From contig LLEY01000005.1 in assembly GCA_001414485.1 (NCBI GenBank), positions 186,001-250,000 on the forward strand: a DNA stretch of 64,000 nucleotides, read 5' to 3'. Both the position numbers and the translations under genes were made by a program. This document shows positions 1 through 11,969 of this stretch, piece by piece (the first letter of the stretch is position 1; the number at the start of each line of letters is the position of its first letter). Origin of the DNA: Calycina herbarum. Its lineage: Eukaryota > Ascomycota > Leotiomycetes > Helotiales > Pezizellaceae. The notes under the pieces are model-generated. The model saw only the letters and a list, made by a program, of their open reading frames with translations. It had not been told where the DNA came from and did not search any database.

Positions 1-752
1 CTCCGATTTGTTCGTCCCTTGCCACGCATAATTTCTCAATAAGGCCGTCCTTGTTGCCCAAAGTACACAAGGCAGCCAGAAGCCAACAATCTCCATCCCT
101 ACCTTGTCGAATATCGCTCGCGCTCGCGCCATCAGAGAAGAACTCTGGATTGTCAAAGATATCAGTGACTCTCTTGACGGAACCGGGGTTGAACTCCGCT
201 TCAACACATTCAGAGGTATCTTTCAAAGTTCTCAAACAATCATTTTTTCCCCATTTCAAATCGAACTCGATATCAAAATGTTGATCGCGGTATTTTTGAT
301 TGATTCTCTTGCATTCCTTGACGATTTTCGCAACCTTTTCCTTACAGTCCTTCTCGGCTTCTTCATATGAGTGTACAGCATTTTCGCTTTCAACTTCTAC
401 CTTGGGTTCTTTTTCGCTGGCTTTCTTCGCGTATTGGTTTTTGGGTAAGATGGTCGAAGCTGCCAGCACACGTTATTAGCATGGAATTGATTGGGAAGGA
501 TGTGATGATAATACCTCTGCCGGGTGTTTTGCTATCAAACTTGGCCCAGAACTCGTCGATTGCTTCTTGTGGGGCTTGGTGCTTTGGTTTCTTCGCTGCT
601 GGAGCTGGCATCACAACCATAGGAACTTCTGGTCCCTTGGCAAGGTCGCGGGAGTCAGTGGAGCCTGCTATGCTCCCTTCAAGATCTGCTTTCAAAGCTG
701 CCTTGTTGGCACGAGGCTTGCCAGGCTTGCAGTCATTGACGGGTCGAGGCAT
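1..752 (-). CDS. Calpain-like cysteine protease, N-terminal part (runs off the left edge)
   Basis: The protein carries QGRDGDCWLLAAL, the papain-like calpain motif with the catalytic Cys, followed by CVARDEQIG at the window edge. Upstream of this is the conserved N-terminal region of fungal calpains (DEFWAKF, then DIEFDLKWG). Two exons are visible, 752-515 and 459-1. The 55-nt intron 460-514 has GT/AG ends and joins TPGR to ASTILPKNQYA in frame. I chose the ATG at 752. An open frame continues upstream to 794, but the codon there is TTG. The catalytic His and Asn and the C-terminal domains lie outside the window. Calpains are intracellular Ca-dependent proteases that cut regulatory and cytoskeletal proteins; the substrate here cannot be told. 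Family assignment is strong, subfamily is not. Confidence 0.87.
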
Positions 753-3183
753 GACTTTGTATATTGTAGGTTCAAACCCGAAATGCTCTTGCAATCGAGG
801 ATAGATATGATTAGAAGGGGAGAAGGTGACGATTGAGAAAGCGGGGAAGCAGGAAAGACTGAAGTGAAGAGATATACTTATAAGACAGGATGGAGACAGC
901 CATCACTCATGCAGTAATGCAGCCACCTCATTTGGTCACAACTGTACTTAGTCTAGCGCTGATGAAGCTATTGTACAATTTGGTGCGGCTGAAGGCAGCA
1001 AGAGCTCTCTTTCCAGCATTCTGGGAGCTCCATCCAACAGCAATTGCAGCGGGGTTTGCCTCATCGTATTGACGGCCAATCATCGTGGATGAATGATATA
1101 TGTATGGGTCATGAGTAATCCAATGGATGATGCACCTGTAAGAAACAAACCGGTATCGAAAGATGGCTGGCGAGCACATGTGGTGTGGTGGGAGAACGCT
1201 GTCAGCGTGCTATCAATGACATTTGGGGGATGCTTCTCGGTGAGAAAGTACGAGGCTGGAACTTGGCGGGTATCTGTATGGGGTTGCAAACGCCGAATTA
1301 GCGCCCAAGTTAGAGGCTCCATTTTTCTCCCCGGAAAAAGCGGCAATCAATAACGTATTTATTTCGCAACTCTAAAGTAACGACAACAGTGTACGGAGTA
1401 CAAACAAATCCTCTTATTCTTTCGGTACAGTGTATTGGAAGTCCAATCATGATTGAAGACACATGGTGTTGAACTATCCGCAATCGCGGAGTCGTTTTCG
1501 TGCCCTAGGTTACTTCCAGATGTTTTATTTCCCCAAGCAGACAAACAATTGCACAATTCAGTCTCTTTATTTACTCTTACTAGTGACCCTACTATTCTTA
1601 ATCTCCTAGAAACCCATCTATCATCATGTTTTCTTATAAAACATCGCTAGTATTCCCGCTCTTTTGAACTTTGGCAGCACCAGCGTGTCTCCAACGTAGG
1701 TAGCAATAGATTGTATAATAGATCGTAAATAGTAAACCAACTGCGTATATACCCCCCATTATTAATGCCCCCTTCTGGCGAGATTTGGTAGTTTCCTAGC
1801 TTTTAAAACTGAAATATGTATCTATTCTAAGTCCGACGTGCCTAAATATCAGCATATTGGAAACAAGCATAAACCGAAGGTCTTCCTACTCCAGCTTCCG
1901 TGGTTCGTTTACGGCATTGAAAGCCCGCTTCTCTACGTAAATACTTGTTAGGAAGCGCCTGGATTTTTCTTAAGACTGTCATACCTAGTGTGGCTCTTGT
2001 TGTCATGGTGTTGAAATGGAAAATACCCTGGCTGGAAAAAGCTTGGCAGGAGAAATGGTTGATGTTGCTGTGAGGTTGTTGTAGACAGTCACTTTCGTGA
2101 GTTATTTATTGCGGTTTCATTGGGGACATCAGAAGTATTGGAAGAGGTGAGAAATTTCGAGTTTTATCGTGAGGGGTAAGACAAGCAGTGGCTGTGTTGT
2201 ATTTTGAGGCACCTCTCGTGCACCACATCACGAACTTGATGCCCAAGGACGGTTGTATTTGAATAGTTCTCTCGATCTCCCCATCGAATGAGCGAGAATT
2301 ATTTGAACAAATCAAAGCAGAAGGCCGATTTTAGAGAAAGATCCGATGCAGCGTCTACCACCCCTATTATAGAATGCCTTCAACAAACACCAAAAGTTCC
2401 GACAGAAACAGATACTAACCTACGCGCAAGTTTACTACCCAGCGCAACGTTGCAGCCAAAACCCAACAAGCCCCCAACAAGCCCCCAAAAACCTTAAATT
2501 TTCAAAAATCCCAAAAGACCAACACGATGCCGAGTTGGTTGTGGCTCACGGGCAAACAGCAAACCCACCCAGCCACAATACCAAAAACCACGTCACGAGA
2601 TCTCCCAAAAATACATTTTCGGTACAAGCTCTATACAGCGCTTCAGCCTCTCGTAAACCTTAAAAGTTGAGGTTTTTGTTTGTGGCGATGCCGGGTCTGC
2701 TGTTGGGCGTCGCTAGATGTTGGTGGAGGTTTATAGGAGATTACTGGTTATGGAGCTTTCGGCGTTGCGTGAATTTAGGCTTGGAGTAATAAAGTGTACA
2801 GTCTTCGTGTTGGAAATAGGCAATGCTAGGTAGGCTTTGTTTGGAGCTAATGGCCATGACCAGGTATGATTTGGGGGATGATTGGAATTTTCTATTGCAA
2901 TCACGTTGGTTGAGGTTTGGAAAACCCCGATGCTAGCATTCAAAGTGAAGCTGGAGTGATTTGCGGCTGAGACATATGTCAAAATCCAACAACGTTAGTT
3001 CGGACTGTGAGACGATACAAGGCTTGGTACGTGTCTGGCAGGCATGGTTCCAAAATTGAAAAGGCTCGGAGATCAGGCTTCCTAGTGACGATGGACTGTT
3101 GTTGTAGCAGATGTGTATACGCTAGTGGCTGAAGAGAATAGTCTTGCTAAAGAAAACAAAACCGCCTTGTATCTAGCAAGAGG

Positions 3184-3600
3184 GCTTTGAAGGTGGCTGG
3201 CTGGCAGTTATTAGGTATGGAGATTATTGAGAGGAGATCGTTCAGTACTGCTATTGAAGAAAAGACTGTAAAAATCATGGTTTGGTTCGTGGCTGATGGG
3301 AGTGGCTGGAGAGCACTATTAGAGACAAGCAAAGATGCTCTTGATAGTGAAGAGAGGCAATTCTCGTAATGAAACTTAACTAGTTGTGGGCTTTGAAAGT
3401 GGCTGGCGACTGTGTTTGACTTCTTGAAGAGATGCAGTGGCTGGTATTTCCAGTGCAAAGACATAAATGATGAATGTACGGCTGAAAACGAGAAGCACTG
3501 TGAATGGCTGGTGGAAATGATTGGAGAGCATAGGGCTAAGCGAGGCTGGTCTCGCTGGCACGTTGACGATACAAGGTTTTGAAAGGTGGCTGGTTACCAA
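3184..3600. repeat. Clustered TGGCTGG motifs in a degenerate repeated stretch
   Basis: The heptamer TGGCTGG occurs at 3194, 3303, 3400, 3438, 3505 and 3587, all on the + strand. Three copies sit in a longer shared context, TTTGAA(A)GGTGGCTGG or TTTGAAAGTGGCTGG, spaced about 180-210 bp apart. ACGATACAAGG also recurs at about 3,013 and 3,565. This looks like an old, diverged tandem duplication or a cluster of regulatory sites upstream of the gene at 4026. Confidence 0.5.
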
Positions 3601-3828
3601 TCATAGGATTTCAATAGGTCATTACCTTGGTAAAGAGTGAAGATTCGCATATCAGTAGCCCGAAACAAGAGGCTATGTCAGTAGCTCATGCACCGCCTAG
3701 CTAGCCATCAAGATGAATTATCCCCACAGCCAGCAGACGAGGCGATTCATAGCTTTCAATTGGCGGGCTTAGTTATAAGGCGGTGTATCTTCTCAATATT
3801 CTGCGAGAGTTGATGAGGACCCTTTGGG

Positions 3829-3836
3829 TATAAATA
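3829..3836 (+). promoter_or_regulatory. TATA box upstream of the secreted cysteine-rich protein
   Basis: TATAAATA lies about 190 bp upstream of the ATG at 4026. It is followed by a C/A-rich leader with repeated CTTCAAACC-like words, typical of leaders of strongly expressed fungal genes. The position suits transcription starting near 3,860-3,900. Confidence 0.6.
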
Positions 3837-4025
3837 TCTGGTCTCTCGTCTTCTAAAGTTCCTCTCCATCAATCCACAAACACGCTCTTCAATACTTTAC
3901 TTCAAACTTCAAACCACTTTCAACCACTTTCAATACCTCAAACCTCTTCAAAATACCTCAAACCAACACTCTACTCAACCTTCTCGCAAACACAAACCAA
4001 ATCTCAATCTCATTACACCGTCAAC

Positions 4026-4336
4026 ATGCAATTCTCCCAAGCTCTCGTTACCATCATGGCTCTCGCCACCGCTGCAATCGCCGCCCCAGTCGAGGTCGAA
4101 GTTCGTGTTCCAAAGCGTAAGTCTCTTGAAACCTTCCCCAACTTTTCATTCCTTCCATCCATTAAACACCTCCGTCTCCAATCATCATCACTAACATCCC
4201 CATAGTTCCACCCGGATCTCCATGCCCAGTCGTCTCTGCATTCATCTACCAATACTGCTGCTTCGACACCCTCGAAGGACCCTACGAACCACTTTGCGGC
4301 GTCCACGTCAAGCACGGTGATTGCTGCCCTCCATAG
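4026..4336 (+). CDS. Small secreted cysteine-rich protein (73 aa), effector-like
   Basis: Two exons, 4026-4116 and 4206-4336, with an 89-nt intron (GTAAGT donor, CATAG acceptor). The 73-residue product starts with a clear signal peptide (MQFSQALVTIMALATAAIAA). The mature part of about 53 residues has six cysteines, including two CC pairs (YCC and DCCPP at the C-terminus), which suggests disulphide bonding outside the cell. No enzyme motif or named family is recognisable. Size, secretion signal and Cys density fit the general class of fungal secreted effectors or surface peptides; that role is inferred. A TATA box and a long leader lie upstream. The gene stands alone between non-coding DNA and a pseudogene. 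Splicing keeps the frame exactly (222 nt including the stop). Confidence 0.8.
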
Positions 4337-4827
4337 ATGCTTTATGATACCTGGTTGAATGGCTGGGAGGACTGGTCTTTTTCCTCTTCTATCTCTCGTT
4401 TGTTGTTTTTCTGCTTCTTTTCTTTGGGGAGTGATTTTTTCTCTGGCCTGGGTAGAATGATGATTAATGGATGATGGGTGATGGAATGGATGAATTTGTT
4501 ATGGGAGGAAAGGAAATTTGATCATGACCACCATTCGCAGGATATGACTTCTTCGGAATTCGGGGATGATGGATTGTTTTACATGGATAGTTTGCGCTTT
4601 TTCTTTTCTTCCTTTGCCGTAGGGAGTGAGGGGATGAGCATCAATTCAAATCCTTACTTTACATGTTTTTACGTCCCTCATTCTGACATTATGAAATATG
4701 CACCAAGTTTCCTTGTTCAACAAAAACACCCTAAAATAACGGGACTCGTTTATGACTTAATGCAGTCTCTTAAATTGTCAGTCCCCTTGGCCTCTAAAAT
4801 GCCGTACTATTATGAAATTCCTCCACT

Positions 4828-6512
4828 CTAGCCCTTTCCTCGACCCATCCAACGACGAACGGTGTCACTTCTGACTATATTTTCAACATACATACTTAGT
4901 TCAACAAGGAGAAACCAGAGTAACATGATAGAAATAAAAAATACTCTAACCCAGACGCCAAAAAGAATCTGACACCAAGGGAGGGAAAAGTTCATATAAA
5001 TTATCGGCTTCATAATCCGGTAAATAATCGCGAAAAGAACTCGATGTCTAAACGTCAGGGTAATCCAATCAAAGAATGCAAGGCGTAAAACATATAACCC
5101 TATTAGTATTATTTGTAGGTGTCGCTTTCGTCTCTTACAGCAAACCAATTTTGGGATCCATTTCCATCTGGGAGCAGGTACAAATTCCCAAATAAGAAAT
5201 GGAATGACGTATACGAGCAGCGACAATGGACAGTAGAGCGTGAGCCATAGCACCAAGAAAAGTAAAATGTTTCGACCCGGTCTTCAGCGAAAAAATGGGA
5301 ATCATATTTGGGTAGTTCACGGCTAAAATAGCGCATACGAGGGTGCTACAATTGACGATGTGGTCCGTGCACCCTTCACCAAAGCCAACTCCTTTTCCAA
5401 GTACAGTACCAACGAATACACTATTTGAAGAGCATCTAAATTGTCTAGGAGGCTTGCTATGGTCGTCAATAACTATATCAATAATTTAGTTTAGCAAACC
5501 AGCTGAATTACTTCCAGTTTACCATTATTTTTCGTGCACCGACTACATCGTCAATTGTAGCACCCCCTGGTGATGCTAATATTCCTGGAGCTTCTTGGTC
5601 TTTGTTAGGTTGCAACTGACTCTCTGAAAGGATCAGGGGCTTTTCGGGATTGGTTTCGACTAGAAGTAATATTCTCCACATCATATAGTTCTATGGCTGG
5701 GCTAGGGTACTCAATAGGTTCTAATTCGATACCTGTATTTTGATTTTCCCCTGGAAGCCTTCGAAGTGCTTCCCTAATATCTGTTGAAGTCAGACTCTGT
5801 CAGGAGCGCCTGTAGTTTTCAGAATGCTTACCCATTCCAACTTCGAGTAAATTCAAAAAGAAAAGACTGAGCATTGCAAGCAACGGACATTATCCAAATC
5901 CAAATGCCATTTCTTCAGGTAAATCGACGATATTTCTAGTAGTAGTATAGCCGAAGCGAGCCCCATACCAGGGCGAACAAAAGCCAAAGGATCTGGTCAA
6001 GGTATTAGCCTTATAGGCAAACGGAAGATTATGATGTGCATCATACCAGATCATCGACACAAGTAAGTTGAACCATAATCTAGCAATAAGAATCAGGGGT
6101 AGTATCATCCAGTATGGTATAGTGAACAGCCATTTATAGTTCTCATTTGTTTGCTTTATGTGAAGGTTCATCTGTAAAGCATTGATGTAGTGTCCCAAGA
6201 ACGACCGAAGGTAGTATTTCGCTTTATGGAACACCAAGGAAAAAATTGATTACTCTAGTCAGATAACTTGAGAGTAGAATTGAGACAGAAAAGGCAATTG
6301 AAAAGCCTGGAGAGTCTTCCAGTACGTAGCCGTTGTACCACCTTCCAGAACGGAAGAAACACGAAGCAAGGCTACCCCCACCAGCAGCGTTATATCCCAG
6401 TCGCCGTTACCAGCTGGTATCAGAGCAAAAATAACATTATGATGAGAAAGGTCATGAAAACCAGCCTCATGTTTCCTCTCAAATAACCTCGAAGCATGGT
6501 CAAAGTTGCCAT
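4828..6512 (-). pseudogene. Decayed multi-pass membrane protein gene
   Basis: Minus-strand fragments read in order as one integral membrane protein. It starts near the ATG at 6512 (MATLTMLRGYLRG), then ALIPAGNGDW, then GRWYNGYVLEDSPGFSIAFS, then a hydrophobic segment ending EEMAFGFG, then a soluble stretch (REALRRLPGE), and a last hydrophobic part near 5,250-4,830. The arrangement (acidic-W/FGFGQ block, then a variable tail) resembles a widespread ascomycete family of uncharacterised membrane proteins. The pieces lie in different frames at 6,435-6,400, and an in-frame TAA stands after FGFG at about 5,889 where such proteins usually have Gln. I therefore call it broken. A living gene with unusual introns is possible. 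The damage is indels and nonsense, not the dense transition pattern of the repeat block. Confidence 0.55.
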
Positions 6513-7030
6513 ACGCTTGAAATTCTCATAATAATACGACGTGATAACAATAGAGCCTGTATATTTATTCTGTACTATTCGTTTCATTACAGTAATAAAA
6601 TGTCGGAATTACTGCAGCAATCAACTGCTGATACAACACTGCCTGTCGCTTCAAAAGTCCTTTGAGACGAAGTGCTGGAGGTATTGAAAATGAAAGAAGT
6701 GTAGAAAGATCCCCCATTGAATTCGGTGAAATATTATGATCCAAGTGAATGGAAGATGCAGGAGAAACTGTTCCTAATCTTTAGCTCAAGTAATGTTTTA
6801 TTTCAAGCCATGTCCCCATATGTCACGTGAGTTATATAAATGCATCCTTGGGTATGATATGAATTTCCTAGGAAATCATCGTTCTACCTTGGGACATCGT
6901 GGGATGAAAATTGATTATAGTAAACTAGCTATGTAAGAAAGCAACGCAGAGATATCAACACATTAGCAACCATCTAATCTCGTCCCAACGCAGAACTCAC
7001 CTACCTTAATATTCACTTACTCTTCTTGGT

Positions 7031-8910
7031 TCAAGTATCACCACTCAATACCCCATCCCCACCTTTCTCCCTCTTCCCCTTGCCCTGTAAAGTAGTCCCA
7101 GTATCTACCTCAACCAAACCCCTATCCCTAACAAAACAAGCACCCAAAGCACAAACCCCCACAAGCCCAGCATAAACCCAGAAAATGATTCGGATCCCAT
7201 GCATATAAGCATCCAACACGATTTCCTTCTGCCCCTCACTCAGTCCCATCGACCCCGAACCAGAAGTAGAAGAAGTAAGCATTTCAATATCCCCCTCCCC
7301 CAACATACCACCCAGTCTCTCCTTCAAAACATTATTAAGAATCGACCCCGCAATAGTCAACCCCAGCGTCCCACCCACCGTTCGGATAAAATTACGAAGG
7401 GAATTGAGAACCGCACGATCCGCACGTCTCCCATGCGCCAACAAAGCAACAAGACCCGGTTGAAAACAACCACCAGTTCCAAGACCTTGGAAAAAGCCTA
7501 CGAGGCAGATAACCCATATCGATGTTGTTCTCGAATAAAAAGCCTGCGCTATAAGACCAGCTAGCCATAGGACTTGAGAGGTTATCATGACAGGATTATA
7601 ATGCCCCGTACGTGAGATTATGAGGCCAGAGATGATAGATCCAAGCCCTTGTGTTCCGACCATAGGAAGGATAATCAAACCCGCGAGAGAGGGGGTAAGA
7701 AGACGGACGTTGATTAGGTAGAGGGGAATGTGGAAGAGGTTTCCCCAGAAGACGAGGCCGAAGATTAGGGATTGGGAGAGGAGGATGGGGGTTGAAGGGG
7801 ATGTGGCGTAGAGGTGTACTTGAGAATGTTAGTAGACTGATTGGGCGGGGGGTTGAGGAGGACGAGGTGGCACCTACATGGCATGATAGGTAGAGACGCC
7901 CATTTCCATTCCACAGTTAGGAAGAGGAGGAGAGCAAAAGATCCAATTGCCAACATGGCAATAACGATTGGACTGTTCCATGCGTATGTTGAGCCCCCTT
8001 TGGAGAGAGGAATCAAGAGTAACACAATAACAGCAATACTGATCCCCAAACCAGCCCAGTCAATCATCCGAATGCGTGAATTCAGGCTCCCCTTCCCAAC
8101 CTCACTACGTGGAAGCGTGAAGAGTAGCAGAACAGTCAAGAATACGAGCCAAGGAACATCATACCACAATCTTATCAGATGTTAGCATCAAGCTACACAA
8201 AGGCATGGCGGTATACCTACGCCCACCTCCAAGAAACCTTGGTAGTGATGAGTCCTCCAATGAAAGGACCCAGACCACTGCCGAAAGCAACGGCCATGCC
8301 GATAAAACCGTTGTACTTGCCACGCTGCTGAAGCGTTGTGATATCACTAACACTAATTTGAACCAGTGCAGTTCTCAGTGAACACAAGAATATCAGCATA
8401 CGCAGACTCCAATGCAGGGCGATTTACTCACATAGCCCCGCCTCCTAATCCAGATAAGGCTCTGAAAGTAAACAACATAGCTGGGGTACGGGAAAACCCG
8501 CAGGCCAGATTCCCGATTGCCAAGATGGCTAAAGATGAGAGGAGGAGTTGTTTGCGTCCTAGAATATCGCTCAATCGTCCATTGATGAGCTGCACGGATG
8601 TTGTTGCCAGAAGGTAACTGCTGGCGACCCATGATTGTGAAGAGCCTAAGGCGAGGTCACGTCCAATGGCGGGTACAGCCGTTGAGATGGATGTCTGATC
8701 GAGGTAGGCTGTAAAATGAGCCAAAGCCAATACTGGAAAGATCACCATCAACTTCTTGTGAGGAAGTACATTTGATTGATGGTCGTGAAACTGATCTTTC
8801 CCTTTACCATCGGTTGTGGTTTGCGAAGCTGGGTCGAGTTGGGGAAGCTGAGCCAGCTCGTTGTCATGTGCTCGCTCGATGTCGATGCTTGCCTCGCGAT
8901 TTTGTGACAT
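7031..8910 (-). CDS. MFS transporter, DHA2-type drug/H+ antiporter-like (570 aa)
   Basis: Four exons: 8910-8432, 8373-8221, 8170-7878 and 7818-7031. The introns are 58, 50 and 59 nt, and the 1,713-nt CDS is in frame throughout. The soluble N-terminus of about 50 residues is followed by LDQTSISTAVPAIGRDL in TM1, GRLSDILGRK (MFS motif A) in loop 2-3, RGKYNG, and GSGLGPFIGG (motif C, antiporter type). Many further hydrophobic helices follow, consistent with the 14-TM DHA2 layout. Such proteins sit in the plasma membrane and export drugs or metabolites in exchange for protons; a few import. It is transcribed away from the dioxygenase at 9829 across a 918-bp shared promoter, so the two may handle the same compound. 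The substrate is unknown. The exon 2/3 junction (GC then ATTGTGG) is the least certain splice. Confidence 0.88.
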
Positions 8911-9828
8911 GTTGTTTGAGGTTTCCTATACCAATCTGTCTGGGTAGGCGCTCTTCTTTTGTGCTCAGAATTGCGTGATTGTAAGCGTTGTTTTGGAGTT
9001 GAGTTGTGTTCAGAAGATGGTACAGTGAGGACCGATCTAGACTGTTGGTATGCGAGGGGGCCAATTAAAATACCAGGATTTAACAAGAATGGGGGTCAGG
9101 TTACACGGTACACACCGCCGAAATAGTTGGGAGAATAATGTCTGTTCCTTATCAGCCATGAATATGAGAATGAGGATTTAAAAGAAACTGTTTATGAAAA
9201 TGGAGCGTGGGGTGTCAGTTGATTCTTTCGGTACACAGCCAATGTCACACTCACTCTATCCATGGAAGTACCATTTTTTCACAGCCTCACTGGCACTGCT
9301 GATATAACTGTGAGTATTCAAGAATAATGAAGTGGACGGTCAGGCTAATTTCTTGGCTGTGCATAGAAAGAAAGAAATTCCCTCATCGGCTGGACTCGTA
9401 TTGCTGTTAATTCAAACAATTCAAGAAAATTGAAGGCGACTGCCCGGTTAATTCCTTGGCTGTGTATAGAAACGGACGAATCCCTCAACAGCTGCCAAAA
9501 TCAAAACGAATATCCAAGGAAATAATTGGGATATGATCCGATTCATTGTTTGTCTTTCACAGCCAAGCGTCACACTTGAATCCACCGCTGAATTGACGGT
9601 GGAAGTAGATAGATTCCCATCAGCTCGGGGGGAAAATTAGAAGACAAATCCGAGATGTGATCAAAGTGAAATCTAGACTGAGAGCCAAGATCATCTTTGA
9701 AAGATCGAGACAGGACCTCATGGGAAAAGGAAATATATAAGTCGATCAGTTATCGTTGAGTAGAGTCTTATCCAGAAGTCAGCTTCATTCATCTTCTTCA
9801 TTTTCTCGTACAACGCTTACATTCAACA
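8911..9828. promoter_or_regulatory. Bidirectional promoter with four CACAGCCAA/TTGGCTGTG sites
   Basis: CACAGCCAA occurs at 9234-9242 and 9558-9566; its reverse complement TTGGCTGTG occurs at 9353-9361 and 9456-9464. The two outer copies are followed by GTCACACT-like sequence. The two inner copies lie in an imperfect direct repeat of about 60 bp. The array is symmetric between the divergent transporter and dioxygenase genes and probably binds one regulator of both. A TATA-like AATATATAAG lies at about 9,730, roughly 100 bp before the dioxygenase ATG. Confidence 0.6.
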
Positions 9829-10979
9829 ATGGGTTCCATCCAGACCGAAACCTTCACCCCGTCCGGTACTTTGGACAAATACAAACAATCCGAAGTAACT
9901 CCCCTGATCGGAACAGTCTTCGACGGACTCAGTATATCAGAGATTCTCCACTCGCCAGAGTCCGATGCCAAAATCCGTGACCTCGCCATCCTCGTCTCCC
10001 GTCGTGGTTTTGTCATCTTCCCCAAGCAAAACGATCTGAGCATCCCGGATCAGAAATTGCTCGTTCGCAAGCTGGGTCAACTCACTGGAAGACCCTCAAC
10101 CTCGGATATCTGGATCCATCCAGTCAACCATACGAAGTTACCAGATGGTTCCCTAGATGGCGAGGTCCTGTCTCCAGCCCGGGATCCAAAGAAGAAGCTC
10201 TACATCCAAGAGGGAGGCTACTCCAAGGGTACTGAGAAGAACCAGAGTCGAGCTGATGGGTGGCATACCGATGGTTCCTTTGAAAATGTGACCCCTGACT
10301 ACACGACACTTCATATGAAGTTGACTCCTGGTGAGTAAAACTCCGAATTCCAAAATTTGAAATGTGTCCAGTCTTCGGGGATTCTAACATCAAAGTCAGG
10401 TTGCGGGGGAGACACCCTCTTCGCCTCCGCATACGAAGCCTATGATCTCCTCTCCACTCCCATGGCAGAGTTGCTTGAGAAGTTGAACGCAGTCTTCTGT
10501 CCTTGGAACCACAAGCCGGAAAATGTCGTCGACAGATTATGGAAAGGTACTCGCGGAGCACCGCAGAACTTTGGTCCTGAGCTCCGAGCATCGCACCCTT
10601 GTGTCAGAACCAATCCTGTCACCGGCTGGAAATCCCTCTTCGCATTTGGACACCACCTCGAGCAAGTCGAAGGATTAGGAGACGTCGAGAATAAATTCAT
10701 CTGCGAGTTTCTCCAACGCTTGATTACGGAGAACCATCAGATTCAAGCGAGGGTGAGATGGAGTACTGATGACCTTGTTGTGTGGGATAATCGCAGTGTG
10801 TATCATGTGAGTTACACCACCTTATCAAATGGGATATTTGCTTACTATTTCTCGTACAGTGTGCTACTTATGATTATGGTGGAAGTGGTATCAGACGTGC
10901 TAATCGTGTTTGTGGAACTGGCGAGGCACCTTACCTTGACCCCAACTCTACTGGACGTCGGGAAGCCTTGAACATTTAG
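9829..10979 (+). CDS. TauD/TfdA-family Fe(II)/2-oxoglutarate dioxygenase (342 aa)
   Basis: Three exons: 9829-10330, 10400-10806 and 10860-10979, giving 1,029 nt in frame. The Fe(II) ligands are visible: H146 and D148 in WHTDGSFE, and the distal His303 in NRSVYH at the end of exon 2. The C-terminal GIRRANRV supplies the Arg expected to bind 2-oxoglutarate. The length fits the fungal TauD/JLP1-like group, which oxidises sulfonates or related compounds to release sulfite. The exact substrate cannot be read from sequence, and other TauD-like oxygenases act on different compounds. It shares a promoter with the MFS transporter, so a small uptake/export-plus-catabolism module is plausible. The RIP-mutated block begins only about 250 bp beyond the stop, yet the gene itself is intact. 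Confidence 0.87.
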
Positions 10980-11969
10980 AGAATTGTGGTCATATCAGTT
11001 GGGGATTTTGAAATTCTTTGTTTTTATCATGGACCGTGTTTTCTTTCCCTTTTATCTACTTGTCACATTTGAGTTCAATACAAACATTTATCACAGACCC
11101 ACGCTGTTGTGACTCGAAGACAATGAAATACCCGTGACAATTTATCAAGAGTCTGGTAATAAGAAGCATAAGTACTGGCCGACCTCAAGCGACCTTAAAC
11201 TGTTGAGAGAGTAGTGGGATTAAGAGTATCTGCCTTATAAACCTCAAATAAGCTTAGAACCTATTATGCTTTAGCAAAGGTACTAGAAGTAATAGCTCTA
11301 TATAACGGAAGTAGCTTAGAATTGTCTTTTATTATAAAGATACTTAAGTTAGAGAAGTAGTTATATTTCCATTTTATTTAGTTTAAATTAAATATAAATA
11401 CTCTTTTTTATCAAGATTAATAATCTCTTTTTATAGAAAATGTAAGTAATACTCTAATATATTATTTATAATAGAGTAGAAAAATAGATTAAAAAGATTA
11501 TAAAGATATATATTTAACTAGAACTATTTCTATTAATAATCTTTAGATCTATTAATATAAAATAATACTAAATATTTAAAAAGTAAAATAACTTATAATA
11601 ATAATACTCTAGAATATTAAAAATAAGTTTATAATATAATATTACTCTATATTATAGTTTATATATAACGTGTTTCACAAGCGAGTCGCCTATATAAGCG
11701 GGTCGCTCACTTTCCTCGTCGTATACTATGTACTACCTTTAAATCATAATAGCTTAATACTATAACGTTCAATTACCTTCTTAAGAAGCTAATATCATTT
11801 TAGTAACCTAAGAACCCGAAAACAACGCGTTATTAACCGAATAAAGCGCTACAAAGATTTACTATATTCCTCGAAAGACTCTCTTTAATCAACGCGCTGG
11901 AAAGCCCTTACGACGCGATTGCTAGCCTAATTCGAAAAAGCTTACAAAGCTAGAGGAGGAGGTAATAGT

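Larger units (their letters stand above)
753..4025. other. Intergenic region without a recognisable gene
   Basis: About 3.3 kb between the calpain start and the small secreted protein. Open frames here are short, mostly begin with non-ATG codons, and show no family I recognise. Base composition is ordinary rather than RIP-like. The only structure I see is the TGGCTGG-rich stretch near 3,190-3,600 and a TATA box close to the downstream gene, both listed separately. Confidence 0.6.

Noticed and set aside
390..794. Continuous minus-strand frame as a complete 134-aa protein
   Set aside because: It begins at TTG and reads through a GT/AG intron; the real calpain exon starts at the ATG at 752 and is spliced at 515/459.
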